Shown piece by piece: positions 8,976-17,103 of a stretch of 64,000 nucleotides of DNA. The notes under the pieces were generated by a model that worked only from the letters and a program-made list of their open reading frames with translations, did no database searches and was not told where the DNA came from. How positions within the stretch are numbered: the stretch's first letter is position 1; each line of letters opens with the position of its first letter. Both the position numbers and the translations under genes were made by a program. This DNA is from Rhizobium leguminosarum (GTDB lineage Bacteria; Pseudomonadota; Alphaproteobacteria; Rhizobiales; Rhizobiaceae): the NCBI RefSeq assembly GCF_017876795.1, contig NZ_JAGIOR010000001.1:3374501-3438500 (forward strand), given 5' to 3'.

Positions 8976-9257
8976 TCAGAGGGCGTCGCGCTCGTATCGC
9001 GGCGTCCAACCGCGGGTCAGCCCCCGGCTGATCGCCCTCTCCGCCAACGCCAGTTGCTGGCGCAGATGTTTGCAGTCATCGAGCAGCGAGCGGATCGCCG
9101 CCTTGGCATTGTCGTCATGCCAGGCAAGCACGGCTTCGACTTCCCACGCCAGATCTGGCCAAGCTGTATCGGCCCAAGCCGGATCGGGCCGCGCTGGGTC
9201 GGGCCGAGCTGGATCGAGCCAAGCCGGCTCGGGTTGCAAGATCTTTGCCGGCTGCAT
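8976..9257 (-). CDS. Conserved rhizobial hypothetical protein with Asp-Pro-Ala-Arg/Trp repeats
   Basis: 93 aa. The N-terminal third carries short tandem repeats of the type DPARP/DPAWA (residues about 16-36), encoded by imperfect 12-15 bp DNA repeats. The rest is a charged helix (WEVEAVLAWHDDNAKAAIRSLLDDCKHLRQQLALAERAISRG), probably a coiled coil. Its ATG overlaps the stop of the upstream gene (TGATG), so the two are translated together. The operon is preceded by a LexA-type box, so the protein may be DNA-damage induced. I do not recognise a function. Confidence 0.7.
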   Translation of the reverse strand: MQPAKILQPEPAWLDPARPDPARPDPAWADTAWPDLAWEVEAVLAWHDDNAKAAIRSLLDDCKHLRQQLALAERAISRGLTRGWTPRYERDAL

Positions 9258-9427
9258 CAGTTCAACGCCAATGGCAATTGAACCGGACGCGGCAAAGGCG
9301 GCAGCGGCTGGCTGAGTTCGACCTTCCTCTGCCAGGCGGCGCGGCGCAGCTGATCCCGCTCGCGCGCCGCGCGGGACGCTTCGACAAGAGCTAGGGCGTT
9401 GGCGATCACCTGTTCCGTATGTGTCAT
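9257..9427 (-). CDS. Small hypothetical protein, first gene of the SOS-box operon
   Basis: 56 aa, beginning MTHTEQVIANALALVE, with a strongly charged middle (SRAARERDQLRRAAWQRK) and a proline-rich tail ending LPLALN. The start at 9427 has AGGAG 6 bases upstream. The stop overlaps the start of the 93-aa gene by one base. The size, coupling, Shine-Dalgarno and the promoter with SOS box upstream all support a real gene. Function not recognised. Confidence 0.7.
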   Translation of the reverse strand: MTHTEQVIANALALVEASRAARERDQLRRAAWQRKVELSQPLPPLPRPVQLPLALN

Positions 9428-9440
9428 GACCATCTCCTAT

Positions 9441-9484
9441 GTTCCTGATTTGTTCTAAAATAGAACTTCAGCCGGAAAAGTCAA
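9441..9484 (-). promoter_or_regulatory. Sigma-70 promoter with LexA (SOS) box
   Basis: On the minus strand TTGACT (9484-9479) and TATTTT (9462-9457) are separated by 16 bases. Directly downstream is GAAC-N7-GAAC, which on the plus strand is GTTC (9441-9444), 7 bases, GTTC (9452-9455). This direct repeat is the established LexA-binding consensus of alphaproteobacteria. It would cover the transcription start of the operon 9427-8976. A 15-bp palindrome GTTCTA-AAA-TAGAAC (9452-9466) overlaps it. Confidence 0.7.
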
Positions 9485-9551
9485 GTCGGGAGAGATTTGG
9501 GTGTTCAACGGGGATCAGGCCGGAGTCTGGGGGGTGAAACGCAGCGAGTGT

Positions 9552-9809
9552 TCAGTCGGCAGCTTCGATGACGGCGATGCCGGCTTCCTGCGCAGCCCTG
9601 ATGAAGGATGCGCGCACTTCATCCGGCGGGAGATCGCCGATGATCGCATCCAGGCAGGATTTGACGGCTTCGAAATATTCTTCGCCGTCGTCCACCGGCC
9701 ATTCGTGCAGCAGCGCGCGCGCGGCGTCCCACACAGAGTTTATGACGGCATAATGGCCGAGCCCCATAGAGGCCAAGCCGACCGGTCGAAAATGTGCCGT
9801 CTGTCTCAC
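9552..9809 (-). CDS. DUF982 domain protein
   Basis: Small rhizobial protein, about 85 aa with a GTG start at 9809; an ATG at 9944 would give 130 aa with an N-terminus that does not fit the family. The DUF982 pattern is clear: HFRPVGL, then INSVWDAARALLHEWPVDDGEEYFEAVKSC, then VRASFIRAAQEAGI. DUF982 genes are multicopy in Rhizobiaceae and have no proven function. No partner gene is adjacent. The start is uncertain because no strong Shine-Dalgarno is visible. Confidence 0.7.
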   Translation of the reverse strand: MRQTAHFRPVGLASMGLGHYAVINSVWDAARALLHEWPVDDGEEYFEAVKSCLDAIIGDLPPDEVRASFIRAAQEAGIAVIEAAD

Positions 9810-10198
9810 TTTGCTACAGCTTTTCCCAATTTCGGTGAGCGTACCAGTAACAATGCAATTTGCGTGCCGTTGGTGGGTCGCCTCCCCTTGCAGGAACAGA
9901 CATGTCTCTTCGTCGCTCCAGCCAGGCGCTTTGAGAACATGCAACGTTTAAAGCTTCCCGATCGGCGCTGAGAACCCGGCGATCAGCTATCAAACGTGTG
10001 ATTATGGTAAATATCAGGCTTTTCCCTTCGAACCTACGCATTAAAATCAATCTTTTCCCTAGTATTCTAAAGAACTGACAGCAATTCATTGGCATCGCTG
10101 GAAGCAACAGGCCGAAATGATCGGATATCGATTGTCCCAAAGATGGACGCAGGCGCATCCAGATCGTACAATGCCATCCCTTCTGGGAGGGACGCGCG
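9810..10198. other. Gene-free interval before the cyclase gene
   Basis: About 390 bases without a gene I can support. The stretch 9985-10075 is AT-rich compared with its surroundings and may hold the cyclase promoter. Open frames crossing it on the minus strand run antisense into the cyclase gene and lack ribosome binding sites. Confidence 0.4.
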
Positions 10199-11026
10199 AT
10201 GCCTATCTTCATGGACCGGCACTTTCTCGAGGGAACGTCGGCGGCCGACGTTGCCCGAGCGCATCGCATGGATCTCGACATTCAGGATCGCTACGGCGTC
10301 AAGTTTCTCACCTATTGGTTCGACCAGCAGCGCGGGACCGCCTTTTGTCTCGTCGATGCACCTGACATGGAGACCGCCCAATGTGTACATCGCGAGGCGC
10401 ACGGCTTCGTCGCCAACGAGGTCGTCGAGGTGGCATTGTCCGCGGTCGAGGCTTTTCTCGGCCGAATTCATGACCCCGAGCCGGCGCTTGGCCAATCCTC
10501 GGCTGATGTGGATCCCGGCCACCGGGCAATCCTCTTTACCGACATCGTCGGATCGACCGAGATGACGGCGCGGCTCGGCGACCGCATCGGGACCGAAATG
10601 GTGAGAGCCCATGACGCGATCGTGCGCCGATGCCTCGGCCAAAATTCCGGCCGCGAAGTGAAACACACCGGCGACGGCATCATGGCAGCCTTTTCCGCCA
10701 CACCGGCCGCCGTCGAATGCGCCATGGCGATCCAGCAGGAATTCCGGCTTTACAACGGCGGAAACACCGAGCCTATCCATATCCGCATCGGGCTGGATTG
10801 CGGCGAACCGGTCGAGGACAGCAATGACCTGTTCGGCTCGACGGTGCAGCTTGCGGCGCGCCTTTGTGCGGCTGCCGCCAGCGACCAGATCCTCGTCTCG
10901 GAGAATATTTTCAGGGAATACGGTGCGGCCGATCTGTTCGGCCACGCCACGCGCCGTCGGCTCAAGGGGTTTTCCAAGCCTGTGATGGTCTTCCGATGCG
11001 ACTGGGCGAATGGCGGGCTTGCTTGA
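10199..11026 (+). CDS. DUF4242 - class III adenylate/guanylate cyclase fusion
   Basis: 275 aa. The first about 85 residues match DUF4242 (nickel-responsive SCO4226-like ferredoxin fold): MPIFMDRHFLEGTSAADVARAH and later REAHGFVANEV. Residues about 105-270 are a class III nucleotidyl cyclase domain: ILFTDIVGSTEMTARLGD has the first metal aspartate, EVKHTGDGIMAAF has the substrate lysine and second aspartate, then GSTVQLAARLC, and DQILVSENI. No membrane segment, so cytosolic. GGGAGGGA precedes the ATG. It probably makes cAMP in response to something bound by the N-terminal domain; this is inference. No receptor or effector gene is adjacent. Confidence 0.87.
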   Translation: MPIFMDRHFLEGTSAADVARAHRMDLDIQDRYGVKFLTYWFDQQRGTAFCLVDAPDMETAQCVHREAHGFVANEVVEVALSAVEAFLGRIHDPEPALGQSSADVDPGHRAILFTDIVGSTEMTARLGDRIGTEMVRAHDAIVRRCLGQNSGREVKHTGDGIMAAFSATPAAVECAMAIQQEFRLYNGGNTEPIHIRIGLDCGEPVEDSNDLFGSTVQLAARLCAAAASDQILVSENIFREYGAADLFGHATRRRLKGFSKPVMVFRCDWANGGLA

Positions 11027-11128
11027 TATCCCTTCGATCCCGACCACCGGAAGCCATCCACCTCTCGCAAATGCGTGTCGTGACGCTTTGTGGCGAAGGC
11101 CCCGCCGGGCAACCGTCAGCAAAAGCAA

Positions 11129-11156
11129 GACGCGCCGCACATGATGTGACGGCGCG
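11129..11156 (-). terminator. Probable intrinsic terminator of the DUF982 gene at 11177
   Basis: GCGCCG (11132-11137) pairs with CGGCGC (11150-11155), and the inner ACAT/ATGT extends the stem. Read on the minus strand the hairpin is followed by TCTTGCTTTT, so it fits termination of the gene ending at 11177. It sits between convergent genes. Confidence 0.5.
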
Positions 11157-11176
11157 CCCCTGCCTACTCAGTATCA

Positions 11177-11470
11177 TCAGGCATTGCCGATATTTCGATC
11201 GCCCATCAGTTGCTCGAATTTGGGCGCACCCTCGACCTTGGCCAGCACACCCGACATCTTCAGAAACCGCCGGAAGTTCTCGCGCGCAGCGCTCAGCGGG
11301 AAACGGCCGCTGGCCGTGTCTCTGCACGCCTTTAACAGCGTGTCATATGCCAGACCTCGCTTGTCCTCCGGCCATTCACCGAGAATATCGAAGATTTCAT
11401 CGAGACATGTGATCTCAGCGATGAAATGCTGACGATGAAGCAAAACCGGATCGAACCGAGTTTCTGTCAT
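11177..11470 (-). CDS. DUF982 domain protein
   Basis: 97 aa. Second DUF982 member in this region: FDPVLLHRQHFIAEITCLDEIFDILGEWPEDKRG, then YDTLLKACRDTASGRFPLSAARENFRRFLKMSGVL. GGGAGG lies 5 bases before the ATG. A hairpin terminator follows it. Function unknown; the family is almost confined to Rhizobiales. Confidence 0.8.
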   Translation of the reverse strand: MTETRFDPVLLHRQHFIAEITCLDEIFDILGEWPEDKRGLAYDTLLKACRDTASGRFPLSAARENFRRFLKMSGVLAKVEGAPKFEQLMGDRNIGNA

Positions 11471-11708
11471 AGTATCCTCCCATTTATATTACTTTTTTAT
11501 GGGATAATATTACTGAAAAACCATGATTTATTCAAGGCAAAAACGGCTGACTTTCGCTGAAATCATCGGCAACTACTTCCATAATGACAGAATAGCTCGA
11601 TAAGCTTATCTTGAGTGAATTGATCAGCGATCTAGCTTCAAGGCTCCACAAGCTAGAGTGACGGCATGGTAGATTGTGACCAGGATCAACCTCGCAAGGA
11701 GACGTTCA

Positions 11709-11891
11709 ATGAAGCGATTTCTCACATGGGTGGCCGCCGGAACGCTGATCGGTGTGTCCGCGATCACGTCTTCCTGCACCTCGCCTGGCAAGCACGAGCG
11801 CGAAGATTTTCAGTATCAACGGGATACATCGGTAAACCCGGCCTGCGCAGGTGGCTTCAGGCCCGGCAATGCTCGTTCCTGCAGTTATTGA
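11709..11891 (+). CDS. Small lipoprotein
   Basis: 60 aa, MKRFLTWVAAGTLIGVSAITSSC followed by TSPGKHERED. The lipobox ITSSC predicts cleavage before the cysteine and lipid attachment. The mature part is only about 38 residues. AAGGAG lies 7 bases before this ATG, which rules out an upstream frame-open ATG at 11676. Entericidin-like small lipoproteins are similar in size, but I do not recognise a specific family. Confidence 0.65.
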   Translation: MKRFLTWVAAGTLIGVSAITSSCTSPGKHEREDFQYQRDTSVNPACAGGFRPGNARSCSY

Positions 11892-12139
11892 AGGGTGCGA
11901 CAACGCCAGGTCGGGATCGCCAGACGGGGCGGCGAAGATCATTGGGTGTTGGCCTGACTGAGCGGGGTTGTGAACTCTTCTTACCGCCGGCTGTTCGATG
12001 GTGAATAGCCCTTCGCCATATGCACCGGGATCCATCGCCGTTTTGTCGACGATCCACCGAATGATGTGTGGATCACCCCCCTCGGCTTCCTTTACAGTCA
12101 AGCGTTTCGGCCTCCCCGAGCCGATCGCGAGGGAAATCG
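11892..12139. other. Intergenic interval
   Basis: About 250 bases. No supported gene. Short frames on both strands here lack ribosome binding sites. It probably contains the promoter of the pair at 12140-12877. Confidence 0.3.
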
Positions 12140-12505
12140 ATGGATCGTCATACTGCCGCGGATGAAGCCACTCAATTCAAGATGCGGGCTGCAAAGGCGG
12201 ATCGGCCGGATGGGTTTGCGCGGGATGTTTCCGCCATCAAAGTTGGCGACTGCCTGCTGGGTTACAAGGCCGTGCAGCGCCGCGCGCGGGGCGGCCGTTG
12301 GAACCATTTCCGGGGCCGAATGCGCGAGATCGAGAAATTGATAAGGCATCGCCATGGCGACATCGTGCCAGAGGCGGATGACGCATTGATCTATGTCGAG
12401 GTGATCGCCAGCCTCGCCCTCGTGGAATTCAAGGAAGCGTTTGTCGACGTGGTTCTCGGCTGGGCGGCACGATGGCTGCCATGGGCTGGGAAGGCCGATA
12501 TTTAG
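12140..12505 (+). CDS. Hypothetical protein, partner of the following gene
   Basis: 121 aa, beginning MDRHTAADEATQFKMRAAKA. GAGGGA lies shortly before the ATG. The protein has a basic middle section (YKAVQRRARGGRWNHFRGRMREIEKLIRHRHGD) and a hydrophobic C-terminal helix (DDALIYVEVIASLALVEFKEAFVDVVLGWAARW). The next gene starts only 3 bases after its stop, so both should be one operon. No family recognised. Confidence 0.55.
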   Translation: MDRHTAADEATQFKMRAAKADRPDGFARDVSAIKVGDCLLGYKAVQRRARGGRWNHFRGRMREIEKLIRHRHGDIVPEADDALIYVEVIASLALVEFKEAFVDVVLGWAARWLPWAGKADI

Positions 12506-12508
12506 GAG

Positions 12509-12877
12509 GTGATTTACGAGCGGACGAAGGTGCGGTTTTCCTCGCTGTCGGCCGACGCGCTCGGCCACGCTCTGCATTTGAGCTACTCGGAGCGCTGCGC
12601 CCTCGATATCCGCACCATCGGCGCCTTCGATGTGCCGAAAGGGAAGAGAGCAAAACTTCAAAAGCAAAAGCGGCGGCAGCGCGACCGAAGCCGGAAAGAG
12701 GAGCAACGCCGTGCCGCAGGGGCGCTGACCAGAGCCGATTATCTCGCCAATTCCTTCAGCCAAGCGCGCCCCTGGGAGGCTTTCGGCATCAGCCGCCGCA
12801 CGTGGGAGCGTCGCGGCAAACCGATGCCGGAGGCCGAGACGCTATCGGATTGCGTCTCGGTCTCGCTTGCCGCCTAA
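12509..12877 (+). CDS. Hypothetical basic protein, possible DNA- or RNA-binding
   Basis: 122 aa with a GTG start. The middle is very basic (KGKRAKLQKQKRRQRDRSRKEEQRR), followed by ADYLANSFSQARPWEAFGISRRTWERRG, which looks like a helix-turn-helix of the kind found in replication or partition-linked proteins. A perfect anti-16S match AGGAGGTGAT overlaps the GTG at 12509. Translation could instead start at the GTG at 12530, so the start is uncertain. The stop TAA is formed by the left end of a RIME repeat. Function not established. Confidence 0.6.
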   Translation: MIYERTKVRFSSLSADALGHALHLSYSERCALDIRTIGAFDVPKGKRAKLQKQKRRQRDRSRKEEQRRAAGALTRADYLANSFSQARPWEAFGISRRTWERRGKPMPEAETLSDCVSVSLAA

Positions 12878-13033
12878 AGCGCGTCGCGATCTTTCAGAAT
12901 CGCTCCTCGCCCTTTAGGTCTTTGTTTTTACGCATGTCGTTGCGGCAAAAGCGCGCTTCGCGCTTTGCCCGGCAAAAGCGCTTCGCGCTTTGCCTGGGAA
13001 AACCGCTGCACACTTTTGCGCGACATGCTTTAG
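12876..13033. repeat. RIME-type intergenic repeat, expanded copy
   Basis: Begins TAAAGCGCGTCGCGATC and ends CGCGACATGCTTTAG, so the ends are inverted. The middle contains extra copies of the hairpin unit AAAGCGC-TTCGCGCTTT (about 12957-12995). A shorter relative lies at 16080-16210 and others at 41469, 47665 and 39421. These match the Rhizobium-specific intergenic mosaic elements. Confidence 0.7.
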
Positions 13034-13046
13034 CTTCTTGCGATTT

Positions 13047-14540
13047 TCAGCCTGGCGCTCCGAACCAGCTGTTCATCGCCTCTCGAAGACCATCCTGTGT
13101 CCCCTCGCCGACCCAGGCCACATAGCCATCGGGCCGGATCAGCACTGCGGTCGGTGCCGAAACCACACCCAGCCCGGGCAGCTCCCACGCACCGTCATAG
13201 TCGGCGTCAACCAGTTGGACGCGGTCTGACCACGGCGTGATGTCGAGGCTGCCGGGCGCGCCGAGATTCAGAAGCACTGGCCCGGCATTTTTGAGCAGCG
13301 TATAGACCCGCAAGGGGCTATCGGGCGTGGTGAGGTCGAGGTCGGGCATACGGCGGCCGAGCAGCGGATGCCCGTCGCCAAGGTCGTAATGGATCGCCAG
13401 GCCGGACATTTCAGCGGCGATCTTTTTGCGCGGCTCCTGCATGGCGAGGAGTTCCAATACGATGTCTCGCAAGGCTTCGGTGCGATCATCGGTCCGTTGC
13501 AAGGCGACCTGCGCCATCGTTGTGCGCAACACGCGGGCGGCCACCGGATGGCGCTCAGCGTGATAGGTGTCGAGCAAGCTTTCCGGCGATACGCCCTTCA
13601 CCACCTGGGCCAGCTTCCAGCCGAGATTCACCGCATCCTGCACGCCGGTATTGAGGCCCTGCCCGCCCACCGGAGAATGCACATGCGCGGCATCGCCAGC
13701 CAGGAGAACCCGGCCCTTGCTGTAGGCCGACGCCTGCCGCGACATGTCGGTGAACCTGGAAATCCAAGTCAGACTATGGATTCCGTAATCCGTTCCGCAG
13801 GCGGCGATCAGGGCCTCCTTGAGATCGCCGAGCATCGGTTCGCTCGTGGCGCCGGCATTCTTTTCCGTCACCATGACATTGATCGGACCTTCGCTGGCAA
13901 AGACGACCTTGCCGTTGCGAATTTCATATTCCTCGCGGCCGAAGGCATGCATGCCGAGCGCCGTGCGATGGACGCCGAGTGGCGGCTCCTCCTCCATCTC
14001 GGCTTCGGCGAGAATGTTGCTGGTCGTCGCATCCCATCCCGGAAATTCAAAGCCGGCGATCTTGCGAACCAGACTGCGGCCGCCATCGCAGCCGACGAGA
14101 TAGCCTGCTGTGAGCGAGGCTCCATCCGAGAGTTCGATGGTGACGCCGGTTTCGTCCTGCTCGAACGACGTCAGTTCGCGGCCGCGATAGATCGGCACCA
14201 GCAGCTCGCTGACCCATCCGGCCAGAATGCGCTCAATATGCTTCTGCCGCAGCGCCAGACCATAATTGTGCCGGGTCGGAAAATCGCTGATATCAAGCCG
14301 CGTGACCGCAAATCCGGTGACCTGGGCGATCTGCCCTTCCGCCAGGAACCGCTCGACGATGCCGCGCTGGTCGAGAACTTCGAGCGTGCGGGCGCTCAGA
14401 CCGCCGGCGCGCGAACCGACGATCTCCTGGTTCGGCCGGCGTTCGATGATCGCGACATCGACGCCCGCCATGGCCAATTCGCCCGCCAGCATCAGGCCCG
14501 TCGGCCCCCCTCCGGCAATCACGACGGCATGCTCCATCAT
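13047..14540 (-). CDS. FAD-dependent aromatic monooxygenase
   Basis: Second class A flavin hydroxylase, 497 aa. Fingerprints: VVIAGGGPTGLMLAGELAMAG (FAD ADP loop), VGCDGGRSLVRKIAG (DG motif) and VLLAGDAAHVHSPVGGQGLN (GD motif). A thioredoxin-like C-terminal domain with PGLGVVSAPTAVLIRPDGYVAWVG completes the phenol-hydroxylase-like layout. AGAGGAG lies 7 bases before the ATG at 14540. A LysR gene lies upstream on the same strand. It resembles the enzyme at 7350 in architecture but differs widely in sequence, so it is not a recent duplicate. Substrate unknown. Confidence 0.88.
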   Translation of the reverse strand: MMEHAVVIAGGGPTGLMLAGELAMAGVDVAIIERRPNQEIVGSRAGGLSARTLEVLDQRGIVERFLAEGQIAQVTGFAVTRLDISDFPTRHNYGLALRQKHIERILAGWVSELLVPIYRGRELTSFEQDETGVTIELSDGASLTAGYLVGCDGGRSLVRKIAGFEFPGWDATTSNILAEAEMEEEPPLGVHRTALGMHAFGREEYEIRNGKVVFASEGPINVMVTEKNAGATSEPMLGDLKEALIAACGTDYGIHSLTWISRFTDMSRQASAYSKGRVLLAGDAAHVHSPVGGQGLNTGVQDAVNLGWKLAQVVKGVSPESLLDTYHAERHPVAARVLRTTMAQVALQRTDDRTEALRDIVLELLAMQEPRKKIAAEMSGLAIHYDLGDGHPLLGRRMPDLDLTTPDSPLRVYTLLKNAGPVLLNLGAPGSLDITPWSDRVQLVDADYDGAWELPGLGVVSAPTAVLIRPDGYVAWVGEGTQDGLREAMNSWFGAPG

Positions 14541-14657
14541 CCGCAAACTCCTCTGTTCCGGCTGTCCGAGGGCGATATAGGGGCTCCAGTGCTTGCGGGA
14601 AGCCAAATTGATCGGGCGTGCATGTTGTCGATTTGGCCTGTCGTAAGTCCTTCCCTA

Positions 14658-15515
14658 TCAGGCTGGCTCGTGAGCCCGCTCACAAAGCCATGCGCAGAGC
14701 TGCCTGGGCGCGAGGCGAGAGTCGCCGGCGCGCATCAACGCGAAATGCCAGGCCGGCCCGGTCAGCACATATGGGAAGGGTGCGATCAGCAGTCCCTTTT
14801 CCAAAAGCGGTCGAAACAAGGACGGCGACAACAGCGCCACGCCGACACCTGCCACCGCCGCACTGGCGTCCAATTCGTGCGTGGGATAATCGACCATCGC
14901 AAACCGCAGAGCCGGCGGCGTCTCGCATTGAGCACCCTGGAACCAGGCATCCCAATCCGGATGCGGCAAAAGCTCGAAATCCGTCAGCTCATCCGGCCCG
15001 TTCAGGGTCCTTGTTCCAAGCAGTGAGGGCGCCAGCATCGGAGTTGCCTCAACCGGAGCGAGCCGATATTCCTCAAGCCCTTCCCATCCACCACGCCCCG
15101 TCCGTATGGCAACGTCAAATGCGCTGGGATCGCGAATATCGGCGGAGACGTCGACCTCGATCGGGGATGTTCCGACTGAGGGATAGCGGGATAGCCGCGG
15201 TGCGAGCCAGCGCGAGGCGAATGTCGGCGGTGCTGTCAGCCGGAGCGGTGGCATGGCCGCCTGGAACTCATCGAGCGCGCCGGCAATACAATCCAATGCC
15301 GCCCGAATTCGGCCGGCCAGAACAGCGGCAGCAACCGTCGGGACAACGCGGCGCCCGGCACGCTGGAACAGCGGCTGACCAAGTTCGGTCTCCAACGACC
15401 GGATACGCAGGCTGACTGCCGCTGGGGTGAGGCATAAACGCTCGGCCGCACGGGCAAAGCTGCCGGCAGAAACGCACGCTTCCAGAATTCGCAAGGACTC
15501 CAACGGCGGCCGCAT
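14658..15515 (-). CDS. LysR family transcriptional regulator
   Basis: 285 aa. The N-terminal HTH reads LRILEACVSAGSFARAAERLCLTPAAVSLRIRSLETELGQPLFQR, the classic LysR layout. The C-terminal effector domain resembles the GcvA subgroup (ADIRDPSAFDVAIRTGRGGWEG, then VAGVGVALLSPSLF). It is upstream of and co-directional with the FAD monooxygenase, and divergent from the DUF3237 gene at 15623. Either could be its target. Confidence 0.92.
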   Translation of the reverse strand: MRPPLESLRILEACVSAGSFARAAERLCLTPAAVSLRIRSLETELGQPLFQRAGRRVVPTVAAAVLAGRIRAALDCIAGALDEFQAAMPPLRLTAPPTFASRWLAPRLSRYPSVGTSPIEVDVSADIRDPSAFDVAIRTGRGGWEGLEEYRLAPVEATPMLAPSLLGTRTLNGPDELTDFELLPHPDWDAWFQGAQCETPPALRFAMVDYPTHELDASAAVAGVGVALLSPSLFRPLLEKGLLIAPFPYVLTGPAWHFALMRAGDSRLAPRQLCAWLCERAHEPA

Positions 15516-15622
15516 GATCTCTTCGCTTTTGATGAGTTTTTCTTGTGATGCTCACAAGCAAAGCGCGTTATGGGGACAGAGCGCTTGTAGCTAGGGTTGA
15601 AGTCAACAATAGGCGATCTGAC

Positions 15623-16081
15623 ATGACCCTGCAATCTCGGCCCTTATTCAGACTTTTCATGACACTTCATCCGGCATTGGAGCTCGGCCAGACGCCGGCC
15701 GGAGGCCGCCGCATATTTTCCGTTTCCGGCGGATATTTTGAGGGCGAGCGCCTGAAGGGCGAAGTGTCGCCGCTGATTGGCGCCGATCTGCTGCTTGCGC
15801 GCGCAGACGGCACGTTTCAGCAGGATGTCAGGCTCCTGCTCGTCGCCGATGACGGCGATCTGATCTTGATGACCTATCGCGGCGTCCGACGCTCCACCCC
15901 GGCCGTTGACGAGCGTCTGGCGCGCGGCGAAGCGGTCGACGCCTCCGAATATTATCTGCGGACAACTCCCTATTTCGAGACGGCCGCGCCACGGCATGCG
16001 TGGCTCAACCAAATCGTCGCGGTTGCGCAGGGCGGACGGTGTCCGGGCGGCGTTGAGTATGACGTATCTGAAATTCTCTAA
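15623..16081 (+). CDS. DUF3237 domain protein
   Basis: 152 aa, the usual size for DUF3237 (a beta-barrel family without known activity). Seen: PLFRLFMTLHPALELGQTPAGGRRIFSVSGGYFEG, then GADLLLARADG, then YYLRTTPYFETAAPRHAWLNQIVAVAQG near the C-terminus. An in-frame GTG-type start at 15545 lies over the LysR promoter, so ATG 15623 is preferred. Divergent from the LysR gene with about 107 bases between starts. Its TAA stop is formed by the first bases of a RIME repeat. Confidence 0.82.
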   Translation: MTLQSRPLFRLFMTLHPALELGQTPAGGRRIFSVSGGYFEGERLKGEVSPLIGADLLLARADGTFQQDVRLLLVADDGDLILMTYRGVRRSTPAVDERLARGEAVDASEYYLRTTPYFETAAPRHAWLNQIVAVAQGGRCPGGVEYDVSEIL

Positions 16082-16210
16082 AGCGCGTCGCGATCTTTCA
16101 GATTCGCTCCTCGCGCTTTAGGTCTTTGTTTTTACGCATGTCGTTGCGGCAAAAGCGCTTCGCGCTTTGCCTGGGAAAACCGCTGCACGCTTTTGCGCGA
16201 CATGCTTTAG
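16080..16210. repeat. RIME-type intergenic repeat
   Basis: Begins TAAAGCGCGTCGCGATC and ends CGACATGCTTTAG like the repeat at 12876, but has only one AAAGCGCTTCGCGCTTTGCC unit. It lies directly at the 3' end of the DUF3237 gene and supplies its stop codon. Confidence 0.7.
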
Positions 16211-16517
16211 ATGCGCTCCCAGGCCATCGGCGATGGGTAAACATAGTGCCGCAACGGGCTTCTCTCAGCGGAGGCTGATTCCGTGTCGCAGGTTGTTCTC
16301 CCTATAAATAGAGATCCCTACTGGTTGGAACGACTTGCGACAGGAGTTTCTGCCTTGCCTTCCAAAGCCAGGTTGCTTGCCGCTTGCTGTTTTCTTGTCG
16401 TGGAACCCGGCCGTTCCAACACGACCTGACCGGGTGGGAAGCCGATGTGGCAAGTGCTTTCCCGGGTCACCGTTTGTTCTCGAACGGCGGTCGATCGACT
16501 ACTTGGTGCGATGTGCC
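16211..16517. other. Gene-free interval
   Basis: About 300 bases between a RIME repeat and a small minus-strand gene. Overlapping short frames exist on both strands but none has a ribosome binding site or recognisable protein. I see nothing further. Confidence 0.4.
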
Positions 16518-16688
16518 TCACTGCGGAGCCGTGGCTTTTTGCGGAATCGTCTCAGCCGCCGGTCGCTCAGACGGATCGGCGGGATGGCCATAAATTGTGT
16601 AGGCGGCGCCGGCCAGAACGCCCAAGACGAGAAGAGCGAGTAGATACAACATCATTCCGCGAATTGCCGTTTTCGGGGTCTTGTCCAT
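16518..16688 (-). CDS. Small single-pass membrane protein
   Basis: 56 aa: a short charged N-terminus (MDKTPKTAIRG), one transmembrane helix (MMLYLLALLVLGVLAGAAYT), then an acidic, proline- and alanine-rich tail. GGAG lies 6 bases before the ATG at 16688. Divergent from the small membrane gene at 16779. Function unknown. Confidence 0.65.
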   Translation of the reverse strand: MDKTPKTAIRGMMLYLLALLVLGVLAGAAYTIYGHPADPSERPAAETIPQKATAPQ

Positions 16689-16778
16689 TGGGATCTCCAA
16701 TATTGCTCAGCGGTCATTCACGGAACGAACAGGTCCCGATCTGGTTTACCCAAATCCCTGTTACCAGCGGAGGCCACC

Positions 16779-17006
16779 ATGTGGGCAATCCTGACCGGTG
16801 CCGCTCTCATAATCGGCGGACTTCTTTTTCTGTTTTCGTCGGCGCTTGGTCGAAGACCGAGTGATCCGCATCAAATGCCGCAGGGCGGCACCACGTTGGA
16901 ACCACGGCGCCAAGGCCTCAGGTTTCTCGGGATATCAAAGAACTGGCCAGCCCTGGCCATTATCGCCGTCGGCGCACTTCTCTTGGTTGTTGGTGGATAT
17001 TCATGA
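16779..17006 (+). CDS. Small two-helix membrane protein
   Basis: 75 aa. Helix 1 is WAILTGAALIIGGLLFLFSS, then a basic loop (GRRPSDPHQMPQGG), then helix 2 PALAIIAVGALLLVVGGY at the C-terminus. GGAGG lies 5 bases before the ATG. Likely inner membrane. No family recognised. Confidence 0.65.
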   Translation: MWAILTGAALIIGGLLFLFSSALGRRPSDPHQMPQGGTTLEPRRQGLRFLGISKNWPALAIIAVGALLLVVGGYS

Positions 17007-17065
17007 ACATCCGACTGACTTGATCGTAACCTGACGGGGCTGGTGACGCCTCAGCTCCTTAGACA

Positions 17066-17092
17066 GCAAAAACCCGGCTTTCACCGGGCCTT
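17066..17092 (-). terminator. Intrinsic terminator, minus strand
   Basis: CCCGG (17073-17077) pairs with CCGGG (17084-17088) around a GTGAAAG-type loop. Read on the minus strand it is followed by a run of T (AAAAA on plus at 17068-17072). It lies just downstream of the gene remnant at 17104-17235. Confidence 0.65.
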
Positions 17093-17103
17093 TATTCAGA
17101 TAA

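Noticed and set aside
9129..9240. CRISPR-like or minisatellite array
   Set aside because: The short GC-rich repeats are coding repeats (DPARP/DPAWA) of the 93-aa gene, without regular spacers.
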